Shown here: piece by piece, positions 7,387 through 15,142 of the stretch
Layout of the letters: each line of letters starts with the position of its first letter
How positions within the stretch are numbered: position 1 is the first letter of the stretch
NCBI RefSeq assembly: GCF_001042905.1
Contig: NZ_JYLB01000003.1
Location: forward strand, 496,001 to 560,000
DNA length: 64,000 nt
Direction of reading: 5' to 3'
DNA from: Pseudomonas lini
GTDB lineage: Bacteria; Pseudomonadota; Gammaproteobacteria; Pseudomonadales; Pseudomonadaceae
The notes under the pieces: generated by a model
What the model saw: the letters and a program-made list of their open reading frames with translations, nothing else
Databases searched by the model: none
Told to the model about the DNA's origin: nothing
Position numbers and translations under genes: made by a program

Positions 7387-7417
7387 GATCGTTCCCACGC
7401 TCTGCGTGGGAACGATC
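7387..7417. repeat. 31-bp palindrome after DUF6124 copy 2
   Basis: A perfect inverted repeat with 14-bp arms (GATCGTTCCCACGC) and a TCT centre. It is the outer ends of the 6447-6560 element joined without the interior. It could act as a transcription terminator, although no T-tract follows. Confidence 0.7.
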
Positions 7418-7592
7418 AGCAGAGCCCGGTGTTCCTTAAAGGGGCGCCCCGCACAACAATTGCTCCCATCTGTAACACCCGCCGTTGGGGGCCCAAACCT
7501 TCACGGCATCCCTCATCTCCAGTGGCGCCACCACAACACCTCTACCTCAAGCCCTGACGATTAATTCGCTCTTCTGCCTGGAAATAGGCACG

Positions 7593-7638
7593 TTGATTGC
7601 TATTGTTAATATCGTATACGAAATCCCCAATACGATAT
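7593..7638 (+). promoter_or_regulatory. Promoter with palindromic operator ahead of the ABC importer genes
   Basis: A -35-like TTGATT (7593-7598) and -10-like TATACG (7615-7620), 16 bp apart. The -10 lies inside AATATCGTATACGAAAT (7608-7624), whose core TCGTATACGA is a perfect palindrome. A second, inverted half-site TACGATAT is at 7631-7638. The same 17-mer occurs at 13884-13900 ahead of the deaminase gene. The pattern fits a GntR/FCD-type repressor; no such gene lies in the window. Confidence 0.6.
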
Positions 7639-7668
7639 CCAACAGTACTTCACATCAACGAGGCCTCT

Positions 7669-8487
7669 ATGAAAAACCCCGCATTTGCCGTAGCCCTCAG
7701 CGCTGTTCTCAGTACCTCCTTTATTGCCACCGCCCAGGCCGACAAGCTCGACGACATTATCGGTTCGGGCAAACTGCGCTGCGCCGTGACCCTGGACTTC
7801 CCGCCCATGGGTTTCCGTGATGAAGGCAACAACCCGGCCGGTTTCGACGTGGACTACTGCCGCGATCTGGCAAAAATCCTCGGAGTGGAGGCCGAAGTCG
7901 TAGAGACGCCATTCCCGGACCGCATTCCGGCGCTGGTCTCCGGCCGGGCCGACGTGATCGTCGCCTCCACCTCCGACACTCTCGAACGGGCAAAAACCGT
8001 CGGCCTCACCGTGCCTTACTTTGCCTTCCAGATGGTGGTGCTGACCCGCGACAACACTGGCATCAACAACTTCGCCGATATCAAAGGCAAAGCGCTGGGC
8101 AACACCAGCGGTACCTATGAAGCCATCGCCCTGGAGAAAGACGTGAAAAGCTGGGGCACCGGCACCTTCCGCGCCTATCAGTCACAGAACGACACTCTGC
8201 TGGCAGTCGCCCAGGGTCACATCGACGCCACCGTGGTCACCAACACTGTGGCCGCCGCCACGCTCAAATCGGGCAAATACAAGAACCTGAAAATCGCCGG
8301 TAACGCCCCGTACGTGATCGACTACGTCTCCCTCGGTGCCAAGCGCAACGAGTACGGTCTGCTCCGGTATCTCGACCTGTTCGTGAACCAGCAAGTGCGA
8401 ACAGGCCGTTACAACGAGCTGTTCACCAAATGGGTCGGCACCGAGATTTCACCCACCGACCTGACCGTGCCAAAGGTCTATTACTGA
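7669..8487 (+). CDS. ABC transporter substrate-binding protein (polar amino acid / hydroxyproline)
   Basis: 272 aa. A Sec signal peptide (MKNPAFAV...ATAQA, cleavage near residue 24) precedes a family-3 (SBP_bac_3) fold: 'GKLRCAVTLDFPPMGFRDE', 'NPAGFDVDYCRDLAK', 'GRADVIVASTSDTLERAKTV'. It captures the substrate in the periplasm for the two permeases and ATPase downstream (10269-12310). The start was set at the ATG giving a proper signal peptide; an upstream in-frame extension adds no such feature. Hydroxyproline as substrate is inferred from the interposed dehydratase and the shared operator with the deaminase gene. Confidence 0.8.
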   Translation: MKNPAFAVALSAVLSTSFIATAQADKLDDIIGSGKLRCAVTLDFPPMGFRDEGNNPAGFDVDYCRDLAKILGVEAEVVETPFPDRIPALVSGRADVIVASTSDTLERAKTVGLTVPYFAFQMVVLTRDNTGINNFADIKGKALGNTSGTYEAIALEKDVKSWGTGTFRAYQSQNDTLLAVAQGHIDATVVTNTVAAATLKSGKYKNLKIAGNAPYVIDYVSLGAKRNEYGLLRYLDLFVNQQVRTGRYNELFTKWVGTEISPTDLTVPKVYY

Positions 8488-8488
8488 G

Positions 8489-10276
8489 ATGTCCGGCATG
8501 CCTGGGTCAATTTCTCTGACCGGTCGCAGCCTGGTCGCGGGCGCCGCCGAGGGCGCCCTGCTGTTCGCCGATGTGGGCTTGAGTTTCTGGGGCGGGGTCG
8601 ATCCGTATAGCGGCGAGATCATTGACCGTCACCACCCGCTCAGCGGCGAGTACCTGGCCGGCCGCGTGCTGGCCATCCCCAGCGGTCGAGGCTCGTGCAC
8701 CGGCAGTAGCGTGTTGATGGAGCTGATCAGCAACGGTCACGCACCGGCCGCACTGGTGCTGGCCGAGCCCGATGAGATCCTGACCCTGGGCGTGCTCGTG
8801 GCACAGACCATTTTCGAGCGTTCCCTGCCGGTGCTGTGCATCGGTCGGGAGGCCTTCGCCGCTCTGCGCGGCAAGGCCTTCGCTCGGGTCGAGGACACAA
8901 CGCTGAGCCTGTTCGAGCACCTGCCGGGCGATGCCTGGCAGGCACTCGACAGCCCTTTGCCGAGCACCGATATCGGCACCGCGATCGCACTCACCGAACA
9001 CGACCGGGCGCTGCTCGACGGCCAGCATGGCAAGGCCGCGCAGGTAGCGATGCAGATCGTCCTGCGCATGGCCGAACTGCAAGGTGCCCGACATTTGGTG
9101 GACGTCACCCAGGCGCACATCGATGGCTGCATCTACACGGGACCTGCGAGCCTGCGTTTTGCCCAACAGTTGGTGCAATGGGGAGCAACAGTGCGGGTGC
9201 CCACCACCCTCAATTCGATTTCCGTGGACCAGCGCCGCTGGCGGGAGCTGGGCATCGATCCGGCCCTCGGTGAACCGGCCAGTGCCTTGGGCGATGCTTA
9301 TATGGCGATGGGCGCACAGCTGAGTTTCACCTGCGCGCCCTACCTGCTCGACAGCGCGCCGAAGGTTGGCGAGCAGATCGTCTGGGCCGAATCCAACGCG
9401 GTGGTCTACGCCAACAGCGTGCTCGGCGCACGCACCCTGAAATACCCGGACTACCTGGACATCTGCATCGCGCTGACCGGCCGCGCGCCCTTGATCGGCT
9501 GCCATCTGGACGCACAACGCAAGGCCCGACTGCAGATCGAGTTGCCCGCCCTGGGTGAACTGGACGACGCGTTCTACCCGTTGCTCGGTTACCACATCGG
9601 CGCGCTGGCGGGCAGCCGGATTCCACTGGTGCACGGGTTGGAAAACCGCCAGCCAAGCCTGGACGACCTCAAAGCGTTCGGCGCGGCATTTGCCACCACG
9701 TCCGCTGCACCACTGTTCCATATCGCCGGAGTAACTCCGGAAGCACTCGACCCAACACAGGTGCTGGAAGTGGATGAATCCATACCCGTGAAAAAAATCC
9801 GCCTGATCGATCTATTGGTCAGCTGGCGCGAACTCAACAGTGCCCGCGACAACCGGGTGGATGTGGTGTCGTTGGGCAATCCGCATTTCTCCCTCAGCGA
9901 GTTCGCCCACCTCGCGCGGCTGTGCCTCGGTCGGCACAAACACCCAGACGTGGTCCTCGCCATTACCTGCGGCCGTGCCGTGCTGGAGCAGGCTCGCGAA
10001 GCCGGGCATATCGCCGTGATCGAAGCTTTCGGCGCCACCCTGGTCACCGATACCTGCTGGTGCATGCTCGGCGAACCGGTGATCCCGCTGGCCGCAAAAA
10101 CCTTGATGACCAACTCCGGCAAATACGCCCATTACGCACCCGGCCTGGTGGGCCGCAAAGTGCATTTCGCCAGCCTCAAAGAATGCGTCGATGCCGCCTG
10201 CAATGCCACCGCCAGCGGGCGCCTGCCGACGTGGTTACAACCTGCCGCCCTACTGGAGAGCCCTGCGCATGTTTGA
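8489..10276 (+). CDS. aconitase X; cis-3-hydroxy-L-proline dehydratase
   Basis: 595 aa. Residues ~1-140 are the swivel domain (DUF126; 'PSGRGSCTGSSVLMELI'), and ~165-580 the catalytic AcnX domain (DUF521) with cysteine-bearing segments 'LSFTCAPYLLDS', 'LAITCGRAVLEQ' and 'VTDTCWCMLGEPV'. In many organisms the two domains are separate genes; here they are fused. Members of this family dehydrate cis-3-hydroxy-L-proline to pyrroline-2-carboxylate using an Fe-S cluster. The ATG lies one base after the upstream stop; a second in-frame ATG at 8498 is possible. It overlaps the first permease by 8 bp, so the enzyme is co-translated with its importer. The reductase at 18371-19378 would turn its product into proline. 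Confidence 0.8.
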   Translation: MSGMPGSISLTGRSLVAGAAEGALLFADVGLSFWGGVDPYSGEIIDRHHPLSGEYLAGRVLAIPSGRGSCTGSSVLMELISNGHAPAALVLAEPDEILTLGVLVAQTIFERSLPVLCIGREAFAALRGKAFARVEDTTLSLFEHLPGDAWQALDSPLPSTDIGTAIALTEHDRALLDGQHGKAAQVAMQIVLRMAELQGARHLVDVTQAHIDGCIYTGPASLRFAQQLVQWGATVRVPTTLNSISVDQRRWRELGIDPALGEPASALGDAYMAMGAQLSFTCAPYLLDSAPKVGEQIVWAESNAVVYANSVLGARTLKYPDYLDICIALTGRAPLIGCHLDAQRKARLQIELPALGELDDAFYPLLGYHIGALAGSRIPLVHGLENRQPSLDDLKAFGAAFATTSAAPLFHIAGVTPEALDPTQVLEVDESIPVKKIRLIDLLVSWRELNSARDNRVDVVSLGNPHFSLSEFAHLARLCLGRHKHPDVVLAITCGRAVLEQAREAGHIAVIEAFGATLVTDTCWCMLGEPVIPLAAKTLMTNSGKYAHYAPGLVGRKVHFASLKECVDAACNATASGRLPTWLQPAALLESPAHV

Positions 10277-10934
10277 CTACAGTTTCCAATGGCGCTCAGC
10301 GCTGCGCGCCCTGCCGGACATGCTCGCCGGTGCCCTGGTCACCTTCGAGACCGCGGCGTTGTCGATGATCTTCGGTGTGCTGATCGCCCTCGGCCTGACG
10401 GTGATGCGTGAAGCCAAACACCCGTTGCTGCGTGGCTTTGGCAACGGCTGGGTATCGATCGCGCGCAACACCCCGTCGCTGTTCCAGATCTACGTCCTCT
10501 ACTTCGGCCTCGGCTCTCTGGGCATGCACGTCAGTTCATGGCTCGCCCTGCTGGCCGGGATCACCTTCAACAATGCCGGGTATCTGGCGGAGAACTTTCG
10601 CGGTGGCCTCAAGGCCGTACCGGACACACAAGTGCGCGCCGCACGTTCGCTGGGCATGAGTGCCTTTCAGGCCTACCGCATGATCATCGTCCCGCAGTTG
10701 CTGCGGATCGTCTTCTACCCGCTGACCAATCAAATGGTCTGGGCGGTGCTGATGACGTCACTGGGGGTGATCGTCGGGCTGAACAATGACCTGACCGGCG
10801 TGACCCAGGACTACAACGTCAAAACGTTCCGCACCTTCGAGTTCTTCGCCATCGCAGCGGTGCTGTATTACCTGATTGCCAAGGCGATCGTCGCGGCAGC
10901 CCGGCTGATGGCCTGGCGGTTGTTCCGTTACTGA
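10269..10934 (+). CDS. amino-acid ABC transporter permease (HisM/GlnP family)
   Basis: 221 aa with about five membrane segments. The inner-membrane-component EAA-like loop 'AARSLGMSAFQAYRMIIVPQ' lies near residue 140. It starts at ATG 10269 inside the end of the dehydratase gene (8-bp overlap). It pairs with the next permease to form the channel of a polar amino-acid importer with 7669-8487 and 11588-12310. Confidence 0.85.
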   Translation: MFDYSFQWRSALRALPDMLAGALVTFETAALSMIFGVLIALGLTVMREAKHPLLRGFGNGWVSIARNTPSLFQIYVLYFGLGSLGMHVSSWLALLAGITFNNAGYLAENFRGGLKAVPDTQVRAARSLGMSAFQAYRMIIVPQLLRIVFYPLTNQMVWAVLMTSLGVIVGLNNDLTGVTQDYNVKTFRTFEFFAIAAVLYYLIAKAIVAAARLMAWRLFRY

Positions 10935-10944
10935 GGAGCTGTGC

Positions 10945-11595
10945 ATGTTTTCCACCGGTTTTTCCTCCAATGACCTGTTGTTCCTGCTCAATGGCGCCTG
11001 GGTCACGCTGCAACTGACGTTCTGGTCGATCATGCTCGGCTCCCTCGCCGGCTTGCTCTTCGGACTGCTGCGGGCCTTGTTGCCGCGGGCCAGTTTGCCC
11101 CTGGCCTGGGTGCTGGACGTGTTTCGCAGCGTGCCGTTGCTGATCCAGTTCGTGCTGTTCAACTCACTCAAAAGCATCGTCGGCTTGAACATCAGCGCCT
11201 TCAGCGTCGGCTGCATTGTGCTGGGGGTTTACGCCGCCGCGTACTTCACCGAGATCGTGCGTGCAGGCGTGTTGTCGGTGCCGTTCACCGTGCGCCGGGC
11301 CAGTCGTTCACTGGGGCTGAGTTTCTTGCAGGACCTGCGCTGGATCGTCCTGCCGATGGCCACCCGGGTGGCTTTTCCGGGCTGGCTGAATCTGGTGCTC
11401 GGCGTGATGAAAGACACCGCGCTGGTGATGTGGATCGGCATCGTCGAACTGCTGCGCGCTTCGCAAACCATCGTCACCCGCATCCAGGAACCGTTGCTGG
11501 TGCTGTGCATCGCGGGCCTTATTTACTACGTCATGAGCCTGGTGGTCGCACGCCTGGGCGCTCGTCTGGAAAGAAGGTGGCAAGAAAATGATTGA
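10945..11595 (+). CDS. amino-acid ABC transporter permease (HisQ/GlnP family)
   Basis: 216 aa, hydrophobic, five predicted helices. The EAA-like loop 'ASRSLGLSFLQDLRWIVLPM' contacts the ATPase. SD GAGGAG lies before ATG; the 3' end overlaps the ATPase gene by 8 bp. Second half of the heterodimeric channel. Confidence 0.85.
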   Translation: MFSTGFSSNDLLFLLNGAWVTLQLTFWSIMLGSLAGLLFGLLRALLPRASLPLAWVLDVFRSVPLLIQFVLFNSLKSIVGLNISAFSVGCIVLGVYAAAYFTEIVRAGVLSVPFTVRRASRSLGLSFLQDLRWIVLPMATRVAFPGWLNLVLGVMKDTALVMWIGIVELLRASQTIVTRIQEPLLVLCIAGLIYYVMSLVVARLGARLERRWQEND

Positions 11596-12310
11596 GATCG
11601 ACAACGTACATAAATCCTTCGGCGACCTCGCCGTGGTCAAGGGTGTCAGCCTGACGGTAAACAAGGGCGAGGTGGTGTCGATCATCGGCGGTTCGGGCTC
11701 CGGCAAATCGACCCTGCTGATGTGCATCAACGGCCTGGAACCGATCCAGAAAGGCAACATCCGCGTCGACGGCGTCGAGGTCCATCACAGCGCCACCGAC
11801 CTCAACCGCCTGCGGCAGAAAATCGGCATTGTGTTCCAGCAATGGAATGCCTTCCCGCATCTGACGGTGCTCGAAAACGTGATGCTGGCGCCGCGCAAAG
11901 TCTTGGGTAAAAGCAAGGCCGAAGCCGAGGAACTGGCGGTGCGACAACTGACCCACGTGGGCCTTGCCGACAAGCTCAAGACTTTCCCTGGCAAGTTGTC
12001 CGGAGGCCAGCAACAACGCATGGCCATCGCTCGCGCCTTGGCCATGTCGCCGGATTACATGCTGTTCGACGAGGCCACGTCGGCCCTCGATCCGCAATTG
12101 GTCGGTGAGGTGCTGGACACCATGCGCATGCTCGCCGAAGACGGCATGACCATGGTGCTGGTGACCCACGAAATCCGCTTTGCCCGCGATGTCTCCGACC
12201 GCGTGGCGTTCTTTCGCAATGGCCTGGTGCACGAGATCGGCTCGCCGGATCAGGTGATCGGTAATCCGGTGCATGCGGAAACGGCGGCATTTCTGAAATC
12301 GGTGAAGTAA
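11588..12310 (+). CDS. amino-acid ABC transporter ATP-binding protein
   Basis: 240 aa. Walker A 'GGSGSGKST' (~residue 36), Q-loop 'IVFQQWNAFPHL', signature 'LSGGQQQRMAIARAL' and Walker B 'YMLFDEATSALDP' are all intact, as is the switch His ('VLVTHEIRFA'). It energises import through the two preceding permeases. Its last ~19 codons and the following REP are repeated as a non-coding fragment at 12395-12490. Confidence 0.9.
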   Translation: MIEIDNVHKSFGDLAVVKGVSLTVNKGEVVSIIGGSGSGKSTLLMCINGLEPIQKGNIRVDGVEVHHSATDLNRLRQKIGIVFQQWNAFPHLTVLENVMLAPRKVLGKSKAEAEELAVRQLTHVGLADKLKTFPGKLSGGQQQRMAIARALAMSPDYMLFDEATSALDPQLVGEVLDTMRMLAEDGMTMVLVTHEIRFARDVSDRVAFFRNGLVHEIGSPDQVIGNPVHAETAAFLKSVK

Positions 12311-12316
12311 CGGATG

Positions 12317-12348
12317 GCCCCATCGCGGGCACGCCCGCTCCCACAAGG
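12317..12348. repeat. single REP unit
   Basis: CATCGCGGGCACGCCCGCTC followed by CCACAAGG directly after the ATPase gene; duplicated with the gene end (see 12395-12490). Confidence 0.7.
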
Positions 12349-12394
12349 GTTGTTGGTGTACGCAAAATCGGTGGCCAACCCAAATCACTGTGAG

Positions 12395-12453
12395 AGGTGA
12401 TTAGTAACCCGGTGCATATGGAGACTGCGGCATTTCTGAAATCGGTGAAGTAA
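12395..12453 (+). pseudogene. duplicated 3' fragment of the ABC ATPase gene
   Basis: This segment matches 12252-12310 (offset 143 bp), including the stop codon, with scattered substitutions. Similarity continues into the REP at 12459-12490, giving a repeat of about 96 bp. It is a non-coding remnant of a tandem duplication that used the REP as one end. Confidence 0.7.
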
Positions 12454-12458
12454 CGGAT

Positions 12459-12560
12459 GGCCCCATCGCGGGCAAGCCCGCTCCCACAGGTATCTGTGTT
12501 GGCCACCAACTTTGTGTACACCAATAACCCTGTGGGAGCGGGCTTGCCCGCGATGAGGCC
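12459..12560. repeat. REP doublet (REPIN)
   Basis: Inverted pair with arms CATCGCGGGCAAGCCCGCTC and GGAGCGGGCTTGCCCGCGAT and ~40 bp between, just upstream of the epimerase gene. Confidence 0.85.
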
Positions 12561-12586
12561 CTGACAGACGCAACAAGGAGAAGGCA

Positions 12587-13615
12587 ATGCGCTCATCGAA
12601 AGTGATTCATGTAGTCAGCTGTCACGCCGAAGGCGAAGTCGGCGATGTGATCGTCGGCGGCGTCGCCCCGCCACCGGGCGCCACCGTGTGGGAGCAATCG
12701 CGCTGGATCGCCAAGGATCAGACACTGCGCAACTTCGTGCTCAACGAGCCTCGCGGCGGCGTATTCCGTCACGTCAACCTGCTGGTGCCGGCCAAGGATC
12801 CTCGGGCGCAAATGGCCTGGATCATCATGGAACCGGCGGACACGCCACCGATGTCCGGCTCCAACTCGCTGTGCGTCGCCACGGTGCTGCTCGACAGCGG
12901 CATTCTACCGATGACCGAACCGCAAACCCGATTGGTGCTCGAAGCGCCCGGCGGCCTGATCGAGGCCGTGGCCGATTGCCGTGATGGCAAGGTCGAGCGG
13001 GTAGAAATCAAGAACGTGCCCTCCTTCGCTGACCGCCTCGACGCCTGGATCGAAGTCGAAGGCCTCGGCTCGTTGCAGGTCGACACTGCGTATGGCGGCG
13101 ACAGCTTTGTGATCGCCGACGCCGAACGCCTGGGCTTTTCCATTCGTCCTGATGAGGCTGCCGACCTGGTGGCGGTCGGGTTGAAAATCACTCGCGCGGC
13201 CAATGAACAATTGGGCTTCGTCCATCCGCTGAACCCCGAGTGGTCACATATTTCTTTCTGCCAGATTGCCGCGCCCATCGTCGTTGAAAACGGCATCGCC
13301 ACCGGCGCCAACGCGGTGGTGATTCAACCCGGCAAGATCGACCGCTCACCCACCGGCACCGGCTGCTCGGCGCGCATGGCGGTGCTGCAGGCCAAGGGCT
13401 TGATGCAGGTGGGCGAGCGCTTTATTGGCCGTTCGATCATCGGTTCCGAATTCCACTGCCGCATCGACTCCCTGACCGAAGTGGCCGGACGCCCGGCGAT
13501 CTACCCATGCATTTCCGGCCGGGCCTGGATCACCGGCACTCATCAATTGCTGCTCGATCCGAGCGATCCGTGGCCACAGGGCTATCGCCTGTCTGACACC
13601 TGGCCGGGTGCCTGA
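12587..13615 (+). CDS. proline racemase/hydroxyproline epimerase family protein with atypical active site
   Basis: 342 aa, full length for the family. The first active-site motif, normally M-C-GHG, reads '[10 protein letters not shown]', placing Ser90 where the Cys base sits. The second, normally DRSP-C-GTG, reads '[11 protein letters not shown]', placing Thr255 at the Cys position (Cys260 is near). Family members with Cys/Cys or Ser/Cys are racemases/epimerases; Cys/Thr enzymes dehydrate trans-3-hydroxyproline. A Ser/Thr pair therefore leaves the reaction open. Position between importer and deaminase fits either C2-epimerisation of 4-hydroxy-L-proline or action on a 3-hydroxyproline. SD AAGGAG precedes ATG. 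Confidence 0.75.
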   Translation: MRSSKVIHVVSCHAEGEVGDVIVGGVAPPPGATVWEQSRWIAKDQTLRNFVLNEPRGGVFRHVNLLVPAKDPRAQMAWIIMEPADTPPMSGSNSLCVATVLLDSGILPMTEPQTRLVLEAPGGLIEAVADCRDGKVERVEIKNVPSFADRLDAWIEVEGLGSLQVDTAYGGDSFVIADAERLGFSIRPDEAADLVAVGLKITRAANEQLGFVHPLNPEWSHISFCQIAAPIVVENGIATGANAVVIQPGKIDRSPTGTGCSARMAVLQAKGLMQVGERFIGRSIIGSEFHCRIDSLTEVAGRPAIYPCISGRAWITGTHQLLLDPSDPWPQGYRLSDTWPGA

Positions 13616-13670
13616 CGCCGAACCGAAGAGCTTTTGTGGCGAGGGGGTTGCTGTGGTGAGAGAACTACCT

Positions 13671-13802
13671 GTGGCGAGGGGGCTTGCCCCCGTTGGGCTG
13701 CGAAGCGGCCCTGAAATCAGCCGCCGCTACCTTCTAGAAAGACCACGTGTGCTGATTTTACGACTGCTTCGCAGCCGAACGGGGGCAAGCCCCCTCGCCA
13801 CA
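13671..13802. repeat. long inverted-repeat element (GTGGCGAGGGGGCTTGCCCC type)
   Basis: Arms of about 40 bp (GTGGCGAGGGGGCTTGCCCC...GCTGCGAAGC and complement) around a ~50-bp centre. A second copy is at 14918-15048 and a mini version at 34826-34857. The gap between the epimerase and deaminase genes (13616-13924) holds only this element and the operator. Confidence 0.8.
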
Positions 13803-13883
13803 AAAGCTCCCTAGCCACAGGGATTTCACCCACAGAAAAAACCTGATTGATTGAAAAAACACTAGCCGAATATTGCCACTTAA

Positions 13884-13900
13884 AATATCGTATACGAAAT
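13884..13900 (+). promoter_or_regulatory. palindromic operator ahead of the deaminase gene
   Basis: AATATCGTATACGAAAT, identical over 17 bp to 7608-7624. It lies 24 bp before the ATG. Core palindrome TCGTATACGA. It suggests that import and deamination are co-regulated by one repressor. Confidence 0.65.
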
Positions 13901-13924
13901 ACAATTAACGAACCGGAGGCAACA

Positions 13925-14842
13925 ATGAGCAAGCGTATTAACTGGAGTGGCGTCTTCCCCGCGGTGACCACTCAATTCAACGATGACTTCACCATCAACC
14001 TGGAAAAAACCCATCAGGTGATTTCCAACGTGATCCGTGATGGCGTATCAGGCCTGGTGGTGTGCGGTTCGGTGGGGGAAAACACCTCATTGAGCGCCGA
14101 AGAAAAAATCGCCGTGACCGAAGTCGCGGTCGACGCCTCCCGGGGTCGCGTGCCAGTGATCTGCGGTGTAGCCGAGTTCACTAGCGTGCAAGCGGCCAAG
14201 GTCGCCAATGCCGTGCGCCGGGTCGGTGTCGACGGCGTGATGCTGATGCCGGCGCTGGTCTACGGTTCCAAGCCGTTCGAAACTGCCGAGCACTACCGCT
14301 ACGTGGCGAAAAACGCCGACGTACCGTTGATGGTCTACAACAACCCGCCGATCTACAAAAACGACGTCACCCCGGACATCCTGATTTCCCTGGCCGACTG
14401 CGACAACGTGGTGTGCTTCAAGGATTCCTCCGGCGATACCCGCCGCTTCATCGACGTGCGCAATGAAGTCGGCGACCGCTTCGTGCTGTTCGCCGGTCTC
14501 GACGACGTGGTGCTGGAAAGCATCGCGGTGGGTGCCGAAGGCTGGGTCTCGGGCATGTCCAACGTGTTCCCGAAAGAAGGCGAAACTATCTTCCGCCTGG
14601 CCAAGGCCGGTCGCTTCGCCGAAGCCATGCCGATCTACGAATGGCTGATGCCGATCCTGCACCTCGATGCCCGTGCCGACTTGGTGCAGTGCATCAAGCT
14701 CTGCGAAGCCATCGCCGGTCGCGGCAGCGCGCTGACCCGTCCGCCACGCCTGGCACTGCCAGAAGCCGATCGGGTGTTCGTCGAGCAGATCATGGCCAAG
14801 GCCCTGGCTAACCGTCCGGAGTTGCCAGACGTCGGTCTCTGA
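13925..14842 (+). CDS. lhpC: DapA-family 1-pyrroline-4-hydroxy-2-carboxylate deaminase
   Basis: 305 aa TIM-barrel of the dihydrodipicolinate synthase/NAL family. The Schiff-base Lys is K166 in 'VVCFKDSSGDTRRF'; the catalytic Tyr is in 'LMVYNNPPIY' (~residue 139); the substrate loop 'GSVGENTSLS' replaces the GTTGE motif of DapA. In hydroxyproline clusters this enzyme converts pyrroline-4-hydroxy-2-carboxylate to 2-oxoglutarate semialdehyde and ammonia, feeding the dehydrogenase at 16671. SD GGAGG precedes the chosen ATG; an upstream ATG at 13847 would place the operator inside the coding region and is rejected. Confidence 0.85.
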   Translation: MSKRINWSGVFPAVTTQFNDDFTINLEKTHQVISNVIRDGVSGLVVCGSVGENTSLSAEEKIAVTEVAVDASRGRVPVICGVAEFTSVQAAKVANAVRRVGVDGVMLMPALVYGSKPFETAEHYRYVAKNADVPLMVYNNPPIYKNDVTPDILISLADCDNVVCFKDSSGDTRRFIDVRNEVGDRFVLFAGLDDVVLESIAVGAEGWVSGMSNVFPKEGETIFRLAKAGRFAEAMPIYEWLMPILHLDARADLVQCIKLCEAIAGRGSALTRPPRLALPEADRVFVEQIMAKALANRPELPDVGL

Positions 14843-14917
14843 GTGATTGCTGGGCCGGCCCTTGCGGGTCCGGCCTCGCTTGCCCTAATACCGATAAGTT
14901 AAGGTGCGCAAACTTTT

Positions 14918-15048
14918 GTGGCGAGGGGGCTTGCCCCCGTTGGGTCGCAAAGCGGCCCCCAAACCTGCAATCGCGGTGTATCAGGTACACCGCATGCAAT
15001 GGTTTTACGACTGCTACGCAGCCGAACGGGGGCAAGCCCCCTCGCCAC
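14918..15048. repeat. long inverted-repeat element, second copy
   Basis: Same arms as 13671-13802 (GTGGCGAGGGGGCTTGCCCC and complement) with a different centre. It fills most of the gap 14843-15142. Confidence 0.8.
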
Positions 15049-15142
15049 ACAGGCTCGCTCCCGCGGGGCTACGGTGTTCAGCTCCATAACTTTCCGGCAT
15101 TACGGTTTGCCCTGTCTTTGCGCCTCTACAGGAAACGCCAGC

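Noticed and set aside
12395..12453. Possible separate short gene after the ABC ATPase
   Set aside because: It is a copy of the end of the ATPase gene with no start signal, hence a duplication remnant.
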